Counted from the stretch's first letter, positions 45,888 through 57,700 are shown. The stretch: DNA of 64,000 nt from Micromonospora echinospora (GCF_900091495.1 NZ_LT607413.1:2666001-2730000); one strand, 5' to 3'. The notes: generated from the sequence alone by a model not told the origin. Translations and numbers: made by a program.

Positions 45888-46343
45888 CCCACCGGGTCCA
45901 GGGGGCGGGCGGGTGGCGGCTCGCGGGCCCGCCGGAGCACGGCCGTGCCCCGGGACGGTGGCTCGTCAGGCCACCGGGCGGCGGCTCGCGCCGGCGGGAA
46001 GGAATCCGGCGGAACGGACGTTGTCCACAACCGGTGGAAGAGTTGTCCACAGCCTGTGGAGAGCCGTCCGGAGCCCCGGAGGCCCGTCCAGCCCCGTCCA
46101 CCGACCCATCGAATTTCGCTCTGCGCGTACAGGACAGGTGCCCGGAACACCTCCTGAGCGCGGACGGTTGGGTAAAACGACGCGAACCCGGCACCCAGCG
46201 GGGACACACGACCTCAGCGGAGTCGGCTCGCGGCGATAGAGTAATGAGGCACGGACGCCCACCCCGGTCGTCCGCGCACCGGCCCCGCCAAGAATCTTGA
46301 CCACCAAGATCGAGTGCGCACGGCACGTGAGGAGCACGAGGGC
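45888..46343. promoter_or_regulatory. lsr2-clpC intergenic region with two DnaA boxes and an operator-like palindrome
   Basis: No gene is supported in these 456 bases. TTGTCCACA, the GC-rich actinobacterial form of the DnaA box, occurs at 46021-46029 and 46043-46051. A perfect inverted repeat ATCTTG (46294-46299) / CAAGAT (46305-46310) with a 5-base spacer lies 33 bases before clpC. CGC-N5-GCG at 46117-46127 is a weak ClgR-like match. GATAGAGT near 46235 may belong to a promoter. Confidence 0.6.
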
Positions 46344-48881
<2,538 letters not shown>

Positions 48882-48931
48882 CGGTCGGACCCGACAGGTC
48901 TCACCACCTGCGGAACCGGCGAACAACCGGA

Positions 48932-48973
48932 GCGAGGGCCCGGCGGCGAAAGCCGTCGGGCCCTCGCCCTTTC
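48932..48973 (+). terminator. rho-independent-type terminator after clpC
   Basis: GCGAGGGCCCGGCGGC and GCCGTCGGGCCCTCGC form a 16-position stem with one G-T pair and a GAAA loop, followed by CCTTTC. It lies 50 bases after the clpC stop. Confidence 0.85.
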
Positions 48974-48991
48974 GCATCTGCCGAAGGCCGC

Positions 48992-49028
48992 GCCAGGTGG
49001 TTGCAGGGGTCCCCTGCAACCACCTGGC
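48992..49028. repeat. REP-like palindrome, copy A
   Basis: Two 18-bp perfect arms (48992-49009 and 49011-49028) meet at a single T. The core AGGTGGTTGCAGGGG is the same as in the elements at 52072 and 63369 except for one base. It lies between the convergent clpC and mutY genes. Confidence 0.85.
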
Positions 49029-49073
49029 CGGCAGCAACCGCGCTGGGTAACGGTTACGCCCCCGGCAACGGGC

Positions 49074-49982
49074 TCAGGTGAGGTTCTGGCCGGCCGGCGC
49101 GGGGGCGTCGCCGACGAGTCGGTAGGTGGCCTCGCCGGCCGGCTCCACCAGCCCGTCGGTGACCAGTCCGGCCAGCGCCCGGGACCGCTGCACGTCGTCG
49201 GCCCAGACCTGGTCCAGCCGGGGCCGGGGCACCGGGCCGGTCGCCTCCCGCAACACCGCGAGCAGCAGCCCGCGTACCTGCCGGTCGGTGCCGGCGTACC
49301 GCTGCGGCCGGCGGGTCGGCCCGGTCGGCGCCTCCTGCCCGGAGGCCCGCCAGGCGCAGACCGACTCCACCGGGCAGATGGCGCAGCGCGGCGACCGGGC
49401 GGTGCAGACCACCGCCCCCAGTTCCATGAAGGCCGCGCTCGCCAACGCGGCGGCGGCCGGCTCCACCGGCAGCAGTTCCTCCGTCGCCACCAGGTCGGAC
49501 GGACGGGTGGTCGGGCCGGCGTCCGGCTCCCCGGCCACCGCGCGCGCCACCACCCGGCGGACGTTGGTGTCCACCACCGGGTGCCGCTGCCCGAACGCGA
49601 AGGCCGCCACCGCCCGCGCGGTGTACGTCCCGACGCCGGGCAGGGCGAGCAACTGGTCGAGCCGGTCCGGCACCTGGCCGCCGTGCCGTTCGACCAGGGC
49701 CACCGCGCACTCGTGCAGGCGTACCGCCCGGCGGGGGTAGCCGAGGCGTCCCCACATCCGGATGGCGTCCGCGGGACTCTCGGCGGCCAGGGCGGCCGGC
49801 ACCGGCCACCGGGCCAGCCACGCCTCCCAGGCCGGCAGCACCCGTACCACCGGGGTCTGCTGCAACATGACCTCGCTGACCAGGATCGCCCAGGGGCTCA
49901 CGTCGGGGTCACGCCACGGCAGGTCGCGGGCGTTCTGCTCGTACCACCGGCTGACCCGGTCGGCGAAACTCTGTTCTGTCAT
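49074..49982 (-). CDS. mutY: A/G-specific adenine glycosylase
   Basis: The 302-residue enzyme removes adenine mispaired with 8-oxoguanine. It has the catalytic Glu37 (VSEVMLQQT), the helix-hairpin-helix LPGVGTYTARAVAAFAFG, the catalytic Asp138 (VVDTNVRRV) and the four iron-sulfur cysteines 193, 200, 203 and 209. The C-terminal MutT-like 8-oxoG recognition domain seems reduced to about 80 residues, as in many actinobacteria. ATG 49982 is the start that fits the family. Confidence 0.94.
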   Translation of the reverse strand: MTEQSFADRVSRWYEQNARDLPWRDPDVSPWAILVSEVMLQQTPVVRVLPAWEAWLARWPVPAALAAESPADAIRMWGRLGYPRRAVRLHECAVALVERHGGQVPDRLDQLLALPGVGTYTARAVAAFAFGQRHPVVDTNVRRVVARAVAGEPDAGPTTRPSDLVATEELLPVEPAAAALASAAFMELGAVVCTARSPRCAICPVESVCAWRASGQEAPTGPTRRPQRYAGTDRQVRGLLLAVLREATGPVPRPRLDQVWADDVQRSRALAGLVTDGLVEPAGEATYRLVGDAPAPAGQNLT

Positions 49983-50079
49983 CGCGCCGCCGATGATGCC
50001 ATGTCCGGCATGTCCCGCAGCGTGGGCGGTCGGGGCGGTTGCCGTCCGGCGGTTTCCGCTGGTCCGGGAGAATGCCGGC

Positions 50080-50592
50080 ATGAACGAGCTCGCGATCACC
50101 GTCATCGGTCGGGACCGGCCGGGCATCGTGGCCGACGTCGCGGAGGTGCTCTCCGGGCTCGGCGCGAACCTCACCGACTCGACGATGACCCGGCTACGCG
50201 GTCACTTCGCGATGACCCTGGTCTGCGTCGGCCCGGCCGCCGCCGAGGTCGAGGCCGCGCTCGCCCCGCTCGCCGCCGACGGCCAACTGCTGGCGAGCGT
50301 ACGGACGGTCACCCCGGACGGTGCCACGGCGCCCCCCGGGGAGCCGTACGTGATGGCGGTGCACGGCGCGGACCGGCTCGGCATCGTCGCGGCGACGACA
50401 CGCGCGGTGGCCGACGTCGGCGGCAACGTCACGGACCTGACCACCCGGTTGACCGGGGCGCTCTACGTGGTGGTCGCCGAGGTCGACCTGCCGGTCGGGG
50501 CGGCCGACCGGCTGCGGGAGACGCTTTCTCGTACGGCTGCCGACCTGGGTGTCGAGGTGACACTCCGGCCGGCCGATTCGGACCTGCTGTGA
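50080..50592 (+). CDS. tandem ACT-domain protein (glycine cleavage system repressor-like)
   Basis: The 170-residue protein consists of two ACT domains: ITVIGRDRPGIVADVAEVLSGLGANLTD and YVMAVHGADRLGIVAATTRAVADVGGNVTD. Each has the Gly-Ile-Val ligand-binding turn. GcvR-like proteins bind amino acids and regulate metabolism; the target here is unknown. Its stop overlaps the def start (GTGA), so the two are coupled. It is divergent from mutY. Confidence 0.88.
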   Translation: MNELAITVIGRDRPGIVADVAEVLSGLGANLTDSTMTRLRGHFAMTLVCVGPAAAEVEAALAPLAADGQLLASVRTVTPDGATAPPGEPYVMAVHGADRLGIVAATTRAVADVGGNVTDLTTRLTGALYVVVAEVDLPVGAADRLRETLSRTAADLGVEVTLRPADSDLL

Positions 50593-51149
50593 CCGCGCAG
50601 ATCACCGGCCTGGACGGCTGGACACCGGAGGCGCTCGGTGTGCCGGGCGAGGTGCGGCCGGTGGTGTCCGCGCCGCACGCGGTGCTCAGCCGGACGGGTG
50701 GTGAGGTCGACGCCACCTCCGACGAGGTGGTACGCCTCGCCGCCGACCTGGTCGCGACGATGCGGGTCTCCCCGGGCTGCGTCGGGCTGGCCGCCCCGCA
50801 GGTCGGGGTCGGTGCCCAGGTCTTCGCGGTCGACGTGACCGGCCACCCGAAGTCGGTGACCGTGCACGGCACGTTCGTGCTCTGCAACGCCCGGGTGGTG
50901 GAGGCGAGCCGGTGGAAGGCCGGGCGGGAGGGGTGCATGTCGGTGCCCGACCTCACCGGTGACGTCAAGCGGGCCAGCCGACTGGTGGTGGAGGGCGTAC
51001 TGCCCGGCACCGGCCGTCCGGTGCGGATCGCCACCGACGGCTTCGAGGCCCGCGCCCTGCAACACGAGATCGACCACTGTGCCGGTCTGCTCTTCCTCGA
51101 CCGGGTGGCCGGCGCGCACGCGATCTACCAACGCAAGGTCTATCTCTGA
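50589..51149 (+). CDS. def: peptide deformylase
   Basis: The 186-residue metalloenzyme removes the formyl group from new proteins. All three motifs are intact: GCVGLAAPQ at 63-71 (motif 1), EGCMS at 114-118 with the metal cysteine, and QHEIDH at 158-163 with two histidines and the catalytic glutamate. GTG 50589 overlaps the upstream stop. The met in EGCMS in place of Leu is a common variant. This is probably a second deformylase, since def is usually also found near fmt. Confidence 0.93.
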   Translation: MTAQITGLDGWTPEALGVPGEVRPVVSAPHAVLSRTGGEVDATSDEVVRLAADLVATMRVSPGCVGLAAPQVGVGAQVFAVDVTGHPKSVTVHGTFVLCNARVVEASRWKAGREGCMSVPDLTGDVKRASRLVVEGVLPGTGRPVRIATDGFEARALQHEIDHCAGLLFLDRVAGAHAIYQRKVYL

Positions 51150-51238
51150 CCATTTGAGGGAGTTGGTACGGTGAGCCGTTCTCGCCCCGGCGCGTCGTGC
51201 CCGGTCGGTGACCGTCGCGCCGTTACCGTGGGGGCATC

Positions 51239-51982
51239 ATGCGTCTGACGGTTGGCCCCCTGTCGCCCGCCGTGTACTGGCGGCGTCGTGCCGTCGTACT
51301 CGGAGCTGGGATCCTCTTCCTCATCGTCGTGCTCTACTCGTGCAGCGGGTCGAGTGACAACACCGCGGGCCCGGAGCGGTCGCCCACCCCGACACCGTCG
51401 GCGGGTGACCCGGCTCCGAGCGGTTCGGTGCTGACGCCTCAGTCAGGCGAGCCGCCGGCGTCCGCCGGACCCGACGCGCCGGACGGTGGTGGCCCGGCCG
51501 GTGGCGGTCCGGGCGGCGGCGGTCCGGCGACGACCAGCGGCGCGCCGCCGGAGCCCGGGGGGCCGGTCGTGCCGGCCGGTGGTGCCGGCGCGTGCACCGA
51601 CGCCGAGATCTCGGTGACCCCGGTGGCAGCGCCCACTTCGGTCCGTTCCGGCCGGCCGGTCGACCTGCAACTCAAGATCAGGAACACGTCGGACCGGACG
51701 TGCACCCGGGACGTCGGGGCCGACCTCCAGGAGCTCTTCGTCAAGTCCGGCGCGGAGAAGGTGTGGTCCTCGGACACCTGCGGCACCGCCAAGGGCTCGG
51801 ACGTGCAGTCCTTCACCCCCGGCTTCGAGCGGTCGTACCAGGTCACCTGGAACGGGCAGGACACCACGCGGTGCGCGAACGGCCTGGCTGACGGGAACCC
51901 GGCGCCCGCCGGGACGTACCAGGTCTTCGGTCGGCTCGACACCAAGCTCAGCGCCCCGGTGAAGCTCACCATCACCAACTGA
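51239..51982 (+). CDS. secreted/anchored protein with DUF4232-like domain (hypothetical)
   Basis: The 247-residue protein has an N-terminal hydrophobic segment (VVLGAGILFLIVVLYSC) that could be an anchor or lipoprotein signal, a Pro/Gly/Ser linker (about 40-115) and a C-terminal beta domain of about 125 residues with cysteines (GACTDAEISVTPVAAPTSVRSGRPVDLQLKIRNTSDRTC). This resembles immunoglobulin-like DUF4232 domains of actinobacterial exported proteins. TACCGT ends 9 nt before ATG 51239. Function unknown. Confidence 0.78.
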   Translation: MRLTVGPLSPAVYWRRRAVVLGAGILFLIVVLYSCSGSSDNTAGPERSPTPTPSAGDPAPSGSVLTPQSGEPPASAGPDAPDGGGPAGGGPGGGGPATTSGAPPEPGGPVVPAGGAGACTDAEISVTPVAAPTSVRSGRPVDLQLKIRNTSDRTCTRDVGADLQELFVKSGAEKVWSSDTCGTAKGSDVQSFTPGFERSYQVTWNGQDTTRCANGLADGNPAPAGTYQVFGRLDTKLSAPVKLTITN

Positions 51983-52071
51983 CCCCGGGGCAGCCCTGCT
52001 GTTGCGCGAGCAGGACGGCAGGGCCGGCGAAGGTCCGCAGCCGGGCGCCGGGGCGGAGGAACATGCCCCTG

Positions 52072-52133
52072 AGGTGGTAGCAGGGGACCCCTGCACGCCA
52101 GAAACGAGTAACAGGGGTCCCCTGCTACCACCT
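52072..52133. repeat. REP-like inverted repeat, copy B
   Basis: Two perfect 22-bp arms (52072-52093 and 52112-52133), each itself containing the palindrome CAGGGGACCCCTG, flank an 18-nt loop. Minus-strand translation gives MVAGDPCYSFLACRGPLLPP. It lies between convergent genes and could end transcription from both. Confidence 0.9.
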
Positions 52134-52152
52134 GACGGGGTGGAGCGAGAAC

Positions 52153-53343
52153 TCAGACGTAGCGTTCCAGGATCGACGCCTCGGCCAGCCGGGACAGGCC
52201 CTCCCGGACGCCGCGGGCTCGGGCGTCACCGACCCCCTCGACCGCCTGGAGGTCCTCCACAGTCGCCCCGAGCAGGCGCTGGAGGCTGCCGAAGTGCAGC
52301 ACCAGCCGGTCGACGATGGCCACCGGCAGGCGGGGCACCTTGGCCAGCAGTCGGAAGCCGCGTGGGCTGACCGCCGCCTCCAGCGCGTCGGACGCGCCCG
52401 GGTAGCCGATGGCCTTGGCCACCGCGACCAGGTCGATCAGCTCGGTCGCCCCGAGCAGGTCCAGCTCGACCAGGGCCTCGTCCAGCGTGCGGGACTTGCG
52501 TCCGCTGGGGAGGTAGTCCCGGATGACCAGGGTGCGGTCGGCGTCCACCCCGGCCATCAGCTCGTCGAGTTGCAGGGCGAGCAGCCGGCCGTCGGTGCCC
52601 AGCTCGACCACGTAGCCGGCGATCTCGTCGGCGATCCGGCGGACCATCTCCAGGCGCTGCACCACGGCCACCGCGTCCCGGACGGTGACCAGGTCCTCGA
52701 TCTCCAGCGCGGAGAGCGTGCCGGAGACCTCGTCCAGCCGCAGCTTGTAGCGCTCCAGGGTGGCCAGCGCCTGGTTGGCCCGGGAGAGGATGGCCGCCGA
52801 GTCGTCCAGCACGTGCCGCTGGCCGTTGACGTAGAGGCTGATGATCCGCATCGACTGGCTGACCGAGATGACCGGGTAGCCGGTCTGTCGGGCCACCCGC
52901 TCGGCGGTGCGGTGCCGGGTGCCCGACTCCTCGGTCGGGATGGACGGGTCGGGCATCAGGTGCACGGCGGCCCGGACGATGCGGGTGCCGTCGCTGGAGA
53001 GCACCACCGCGCCGTCCATCTTGCAGAGTTCCCGGATGCGGGTGGCGGAGAACTCCACGTCCAGCGGGAAACCGCCGGTGCAGAGCGTCTCGACGGTCTT
53101 GTCGTACCCCAGGACGATCAACGCGCCCGTCCGGCCCCGCAGGATGCGCTCCAGGCCGTCGCGGAGCGCGGTGCCGGGCGCCATGAGGGCGAGGTTCGCC
53201 CGGAGCGGGTCACCCCCGGCGCCGATGGTGCTCGCGACGCCGGTCACGCTGACGCTGATCGGTCGTGCCGGCGAGCCCAGGGGGCTGCTACGGGCGTGGG
53301 GCGTCGCGCCGGCTGGCTTGCTGGCATCGCGGTCGATCGGCAC
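52153..53343 (-). CDS. disA: DNA integrity scanning protein DisA, diadenylate cyclase
   Basis: The 396-residue enzyme makes cyclic di-AMP. The DAC domain has the DGA motif at 110-112 ([13 protein letters not shown]) and the RHR motif at 143-145 ([11 protein letters not shown]). A linker helix and C-terminal helix-hairpin-helix DNA-binding domain ([19 protein letters not shown]) follow. The N-terminus is about 40 residues longer than usual, but GTG 53343 is supported by TAGACT exactly 6 nt upstream. radA lies upstream on the same strand; in Bacillus RadA controls DisA. Confidence 0.95.
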   Translation of the reverse strand: MPIDRDASKPAGATPHARSSPLGSPARPISVSVTGVASTIGAGGDPLRANLALMAPGTALRDGLERILRGRTGALIVLGYDKTVETLCTGGFPLDVEFSATRIRELCKMDGAVVLSSDGTRIVRAAVHLMPDPSIPTEESGTRHRTAERVARQTGYPVISVSQSMRIISLYVNGQRHVLDDSAAILSRANQALATLERYKLRLDEVSGTLSALEIEDLVTVRDAVAVVQRLEMVRRIADEIAGYVVELGTDGRLLALQLDELMAGVDADRTLVIRDYLPSGRKSRTLDEALVELDLLGATELIDLVAVAKAIGYPGASDALEAAVSPRGFRLLAKVPRLPVAIVDRLVLHFGSLQRLLGATVEDLQAVEGVGDARARGVREGLSRLAEASILERYV

Positions 53344-53461
53344 GCGGACAGTCTACGGACTGGCATGCGTTGGGTGCTGCCGTGGTTACTGTGATGTGTC
53401 ACAGTGTCCGTTTCCCCTCCCCACCTGCGGAAGACGGTCGGACCACCGGTCGGGGCGGTGG

Positions 53462-54913
53462 TCACTCGGCCGAGGCCCGGGCCGCGCACTGCAACGCCGC
53501 CCGGACGTCGGCGACCTCGATCACCTGCATGTTCTCCGGTGCGCCGACCCCTGAGGCCCCCGGTCCGCAGCCGGTGGGCACCAGGGCCAGCCGGAACCCG
53601 AGCCGGGCCGCCTCGGCCAGCCGGCGCGGGACCGCGCCGACCCGGCGTACCTCACCGGTCAGCCCGACCTCGCCGATCGCCACCAGGTGCGGGGCGATGG
53701 CCAGGTTGAGCCCGCCGGAGGCGACCGCGAGCGCCACCGCCAGGTCGGCGGCGGGCTCGACCACCCGGATGCCGCCGACGGTCGCCGCGAAGACCTCCCG
53801 GTCGTGCAGGGTCAGCCGTTCGGTGCGGCGCTGGAGCACGGCGAGCACCATCGCCAGCCGGGCACCGTCCAACCCGGAGACCGTACGCCTCGGCGAGCCG
53901 GCCACCGTGGCCCCGATCAGTGCCTGGACCTCGGTGACCAGTGCCCGCCGCCCCTCCATCGCCACCGTCACGCAGGTGCCGGGCACGGGTTCGGCGTAGC
54001 GGGTCAGGAAGAGCCCGGACGGGTCGGCGAGGCTGCTGATGCCCCGCTCGTGCATCTCGAAGCAGCCGACCTCGTCGGCCGCGCCGAACCGGTTCTTCAC
54101 GCCCCGGACCAGCCGCAGCGAGGAGTGCTTGTCGCCCTCGAAGTGGAGCACCACGTCGACGAGGTGCTCCAGCACCCGGGGGCCGGCGACCTGGCCGTCC
54201 TTGGTGACGTGACCGACCAGGACGGTCGCGATGCCCCGCTCCTTGGCCACCGAGACCAGCGCGGCGGTGACCGCCCGCACCTGGGTCACGCCGCCGGGCA
54301 CGCCGTCGGTGCCGGGGGTGGAGATGGTCTGCACCGAGTCGAGCACCAGCAGGCCGGGCTTGACCGCGTCGAGGTGCCCCAGCACCGCGCCGAGGTCGCT
54401 CTCGGCGGCGAGGTAGAGCTGGTCGTGCAGGGCGTCCATCCGCTCGGCCCGCAGCCGGACCTGGCTGACCGACTCCTCGCCGCTGACGACGAGCGACGGG
54501 CTGCCCGCCCCGGCGGCCCACTGCTGGGCCACGTCGAGCAGCAGGGTGGACTTGCCGACCCCGGGCTCGCCGGCGAGCAGCACCACCGCACCGGGCACCA
54601 GGCCGCCGCCGAGGACCCGGTCCAGCTCGGCCACCCCGGTCGGGCGGGCCTTGGCGGGGGCGGCGCTGATGGTGGCGATCGGTCGGGCGGGCTCGGCCGG
54701 CATCCGGGAGCTGACCACCCGGCCGGAGACCGTCGGCCCGGTGAGCGTGCACTCGACCACCGAGCCCCACTCGCCGCACTCCGGGCAGCGCCCGACCCAT
54801 TTCGGCGGTTGGTGGCCGCAGGCGTCGCACTCGTACGCCGGGCGGGGCTCACGGGCCGCCCGGGTGCGGGCGGAACCGCTCGCGCCGCGCGGGGTCGCTC
54901 GGGAGGTCGTCAC
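53462..54913 (-). CDS. radA: DNA repair protein RadA
   Basis: The 483-residue protein has the C4 zinc finger at residues 29-46 (YECDACGHQPPKWVGRCPECG), Walker A GEPGVGKSTLL, the RadA-specific KNRFG motif (VKNRFGAADEVG) and a C-terminal Lon-like domain (LNLAIAPHLVAIGEVGLTGEVRRV). It helps branch migration in recombinational repair. GTG 54913 has TAACGT exactly 6 nt upstream. disA follows after 118 bases. Confidence 0.96.
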   Translation of the reverse strand: MTTSRATPRGASGSARTRAAREPRPAYECDACGHQPPKWVGRCPECGEWGSVVECTLTGPTVSGRVVSSRMPAEPARPIATISAAPAKARPTGVAELDRVLGGGLVPGAVVLLAGEPGVGKSTLLLDVAQQWAAGAGSPSLVVSGEESVSQVRLRAERMDALHDQLYLAAESDLGAVLGHLDAVKPGLLVLDSVQTISTPGTDGVPGGVTQVRAVTAALVSVAKERGIATVLVGHVTKDGQVAGPRVLEHLVDVVLHFEGDKHSSLRLVRGVKNRFGAADEVGCFEMHERGISSLADPSGLFLTRYAEPVPGTCVTVAMEGRRALVTEVQALIGATVAGSPRRTVSGLDGARLAMVLAVLQRRTERLTLHDREVFAATVGGIRVVEPAADLAVALAVASGGLNLAIAPHLVAIGEVGLTGEVRRVGAVPRRLAEAARLGFRLALVPTGCGPGASGVGAPENMQVIEVADVRAALQCAARASAE

Positions 54914-55002
54914 ACCAGGACGTTAACCAACCCGTACGACGAGAACACCGCCGGCGTGGCCTGCGCCACGCCGACGGTGTCGTCGGTGTTCGGGTGCGGG
55001 GC

Positions 55003-55761
55003 TCAGTGGCCGCCCTCTTCCTCGCCCCCGCCGCCGTGCCGCTCGATGATCGGCGACGGCGGAGCCTGCGGCGACAGCGGCACGCCGACCGGGGCCGGGG
55101 TGCTGACCCGCTTGCCGTTGCCGAAGTCGAAGACCAGGTTGACCTGCTGACCGGCGCGCAGCGCCTCGTTCAGGCCGACGAGCTGGAGGTACCGGCCACC
55201 CTGCTGGTTGAGCTGGGCGTAGCCGAACGGCGGGATCTCGACGGTGGGCGCCGCGCCGGCCGGGGTCGTCTCGGTCGGCGACGGGCTGACCTGGTCGGTC
55301 GGCGACGGGCTCGTCAAACCGGGTGCCGACGGGCTCGCCGAGCCGGACGCCGACGGGCTGGCCGGGACCGAGGGGCTGGCCGGGGCGGACGGGCTGGCCG
55401 GGGTCGGCTCGCTCGGGCTCGCGGACGGGGACGCGCCGGCTCCGGCCAGCACGACCTCCCGCGCGCTGTCGGTGCTGACCGTGACCGTGACCGGATCCGG
55501 CGTGTCGTTGTAGAGCACCACGCTCAGCGGCGCGTCGCCACCGGCCGGGTAACCCTCGCCGCCGGGGAAGTCGACCACCAGGCCGCGGACGAGGTAGGTG
55601 CCGTCCGGGGTGCCGGTGTTGACGCCCTGGACCGACGGCGCCTTGACCGCGGTCTCCGCGATCTGTCCGGTACCACAGCCGGACACCAGCAGGCCCGTCG
55701 CCGCCGCCGCACCGGCCAGCAGCACGGCCGCCCGTCGGGAGCCCCTGATCGAGCGCGTCAC
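55003..55761 (-). CDS. exported lipoprotein with Ser/Pro-rich insert (hypothetical)
   Basis: The 252-residue protein has a lipoprotein signal with lipobox VSGC (cysteine 29). Two beta-rich parts (residues 45-105 and 165-225: TYLVRGLVVDFPGGEGYPAGGDAPLSVVLYND and IPPFGYAQLNQQGGRYLQLVGLNEALRAGQ) are separated by about 60 residues of Ser-Pro-Ala repeats. The arrangement recalls DUF461/PCu(A)C-type copper chaperones, but the His/Met copper ligands are not evident. The tail HGGGGEEEGGH could bind metal. GTG 55761 is preceded by GGAGG. Confidence 0.8.
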   Translation of the reverse strand: MTRSIRGSRRAAVLLAGAAAATGLLVSGCGTGQIAETAVKAPSVQGVNTGTPDGTYLVRGLVVDFPGGEGYPAGGDAPLSVVLYNDTPDPVTVTVSTDSAREVVLAGAGASPSASPSEPTPASPSAPASPSVPASPSASGSASPSAPGLTSPSPTDQVSPSPTETTPAGAAPTVEIPPFGYAQLNQQGGRYLQLVGLNEALRAGQQVNLVFDFGNGKRVSTPAPVGVPLSPQAPPSPIIERHGGGGEEEGGH

Positions 55762-55934
55762 GTCGCGTCCTCCTCGTTGCGATCCCCACCGGGACGTACG
55801 CCCGGTGCGCTGGCCATACCCGCGCAGACCGCGCTCCAGCGTAGTTGGACCTGATCGAGCCGTGCACGGCGACCCGGCAATGCGGGCCGGCGGGCACCTC
55901 CGGAGCACCCGGTCCGCCGGCCGGCGGGTCACGT

Positions 55935-56774
55935 TCAGAGCACGCGGCCGCTCGCCACCAGCAGCGCCACGTCGATCAGGGCGACCAGGATCACGCCCCG
56001 GAACGCGCCGACCGGCCGGGCTCCGGCGCGCACCGCGCGGCGACCGCCGTACCAGCTCAGCGGCGGGACCACGGCGGCGGCGGCGACCGCCGACAGGCCC
56101 GCCCAGGACGGCGGCCCGGCCGGCCCCAGCGCCAGGGCGACGGTGGCGACGAGCAGAAACCCGGCGGCGGCCATCCCGCTTCCGGTGGCGCCGAGCCGGT
56201 GCGGCAGTCCGTGCACCCCGGTGCGGGCGTCGTCGGCCAGGTCGGGCAGGACGTTGGCGAAGTGCGCGCCCGCGCCGAGCAGTGCCCCGGCCGCCACCTG
56301 CCAGACCGGCGGGGCCGGCGCGCCCGGCAGGGCCAGCACCACGAACGCCGGCAACGATCCGAAGGAGACCGCGTACGGCACCACCGAGACCGGGGTGGAC
56401 TTCAACGGCCAGTTGTAGAGCAGGGCGGAGACCAGACCGACCGTCGCGCACAGCGCCGCCACCGGGTTGGTGGTCAGCGCCACCAGTGGGGCCGCCAGCG
56501 CGGCCAGCACCGCGCCCGTGCCCAGCGTCCGGCGGCTGACCGTGCCGGCGACCACGGGCTTGTCGGCCCGGCCGACCAGCTCGTCCCGGTCGGCGTCGAG
56601 CCGGTCGTTGGACCAGCCGACCGCGAGTTGGCTGGCGAACACGGTGGCCACCACCGAGGCGATGCCGGCGCCGGTGTGCCCGACACCCCAGGCGAGCAGG
56701 CCGGCCACCACGGTCACTGCGGCGGCCGGTTCCGGATGACACGCTCTGACCAGCCCTAACACCGTTCGCCACAT
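55935..56774 (-). CDS. UbiA-family prenyltransferase
   Basis: The 279-residue membrane protein has about eight transmembrane helices. The first aspartate motif is N56DRLDADRD64; a second aspartate-rich segment, VLPDLADDARTG, lies near residue 185. These bind the magnesium-prenyl diphosphate. It is divergent from a methyltransferase gene by 46 bases and close to a type III polyketide synthase gene, so it probably prenylates the polyketide product. ATG 56774 is chosen; an ATG at 56822 would overlap the divergent start codon. Confidence 0.88.
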   Translation of the reverse strand: MWRTVLGLVRACHPEPAAAVTVVAGLLAWGVGHTGAGIASVVATVFASQLAVGWSNDRLDADRDELVGRADKPVVAGTVSRRTLGTGAVLAALAAPLVALTTNPVAALCATVGLVSALLYNWPLKSTPVSVVPYAVSFGSLPAFVVLALPGAPAPPVWQVAAGALLGAGAHFANVLPDLADDARTGVHGLPHRLGATGSGMAAAGFLLVATVALALGPAGPPSWAGLSAVAAAAVVPPLSWYGGRRAVRAGARPVGAFRGVILVALIDVALLVASGRVL

Positions 56775-56820
56775 AAAGGGAAGTCTGGCCGTTACCGGCC
56801 GGTCGTGCCACGCTCGTTCC

Positions 56821-57591
56821 ATGCGAGACCGTCTGGCGCCGCCGTCCCACCGTCCGCCCGTGCTGCCGCCGAACGACCCTCGGCAGTACGACGACCTGGC
56901 CGGCGAGTGGTGGCGGCCGGACGGGGCGTTCGCGATGCTGCACTGGCTCGCCGAGGCCCGTGCCGCGCTGGTGCCGCCCGCCCGTCGGCCCGGCGCGCTC
57001 CTGGTCGACCTGGGCTGCGGGGCCGGACTGCTCGCGCCGCACCTGGCCGGCAAGGGCTACCGGCACGTGGGGGTGGACCTGACCCGTTCCGCCCTGGAAC
57101 AGGCCGCCACGCACGGCGTCACGGCGGTCAACGCCGACGTCACGGCGGTCCCGTTGGCGGACGGCTGCGCGGACGTGGTGGCCGCCGGTGAGGTGCTGGA
57201 GCACGTGCCCGAATGGCGGCGGGCGGTGGCCGAGGCGTGCCGCCTGCTGCGTCCCGGCGGGCTGCTCGTGCTGGACACGCTCAACGCCACCGTCCTGAGT
57301 CGCCTGGTCGCGGTCCGGATCGGTGAGCGACTCCCGGCGGTGCCGCGCGGCATCCACGACCCCCGCCTCTTCGTCGACGACCGCGAACTGGTGCGCGAGT
57401 GCGCGCGGCACGACGTGGCGCTGCGGGTACGCGGCATCCGTCCGCAGGTCGCCGGGGTGGCGGCCTGGCTGCTCCGGCGGTCCGTGCCGGCGCTGGCCCC
57501 GATCACGTCCCGGGTGGGCCGGCGGCCCCGGATGGTGCCCACCCGCTCCACCGCCGTGCTCTACCAGGGCAGGGGCGTCCGGCGGGGGTAG
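56821..57591 (+). CDS. SAM-dependent methyltransferase, UbiG-like
   Basis: The 256-residue protein has motif I LLVDLGCGAGLLAPHLAGKGYRHVGVD, the UbiG-type DGCADVVAAGEVLEHVPEWRRAVAEA and LRPGGLLVLDTLN. The opening YDDLAGEWWRPDGAFAMLHWL is the hallmark of UbiG-type O-methyltransferases, which act on quinols and phenols. With the neighbouring polyketide synthase and prenyltransferase it is likely to methylate a phenolic hydroxyl. Its end is followed by a second copy of GGCGGGGGTAG. Confidence 0.88.
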   Translation: MRDRLAPPSHRPPVLPPNDPRQYDDLAGEWWRPDGAFAMLHWLAEARAALVPPARRPGALLVDLGCGAGLLAPHLAGKGYRHVGVDLTRSALEQAATHGVTAVNADVTAVPLADGCADVVAAGEVLEHVPEWRRAVAEACRLLRPGGLLVLDTLNATVLSRLVAVRIGERLPAVPRGIHDPRLFVDDRELVRECARHDVALRVRGIRPQVAGVAAWLLRRSVPALAPITSRVGRRPRMVPTRSTAVLYQGRGVRRG

Positions 57592-57700
57592 CCGACGCCG
57601 GGCGGGGGTAGAAGGGGACGCCGGGGACCGGCGGGGACGGACCGGACGACCCGGTTCCTCGTTGGTCCTCAACAGGTGGTGGGCGACGAGAGGTGGGGAC

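Noticed and set aside
46117..46127. ClgR-binding site upstream of clpC
   Set aside because: Only the outer CGC-N5-GCG matches; the inner positions do not fit the published motif and such a match is common in GC-rich DNA. It is mentioned only as a weak candidate.
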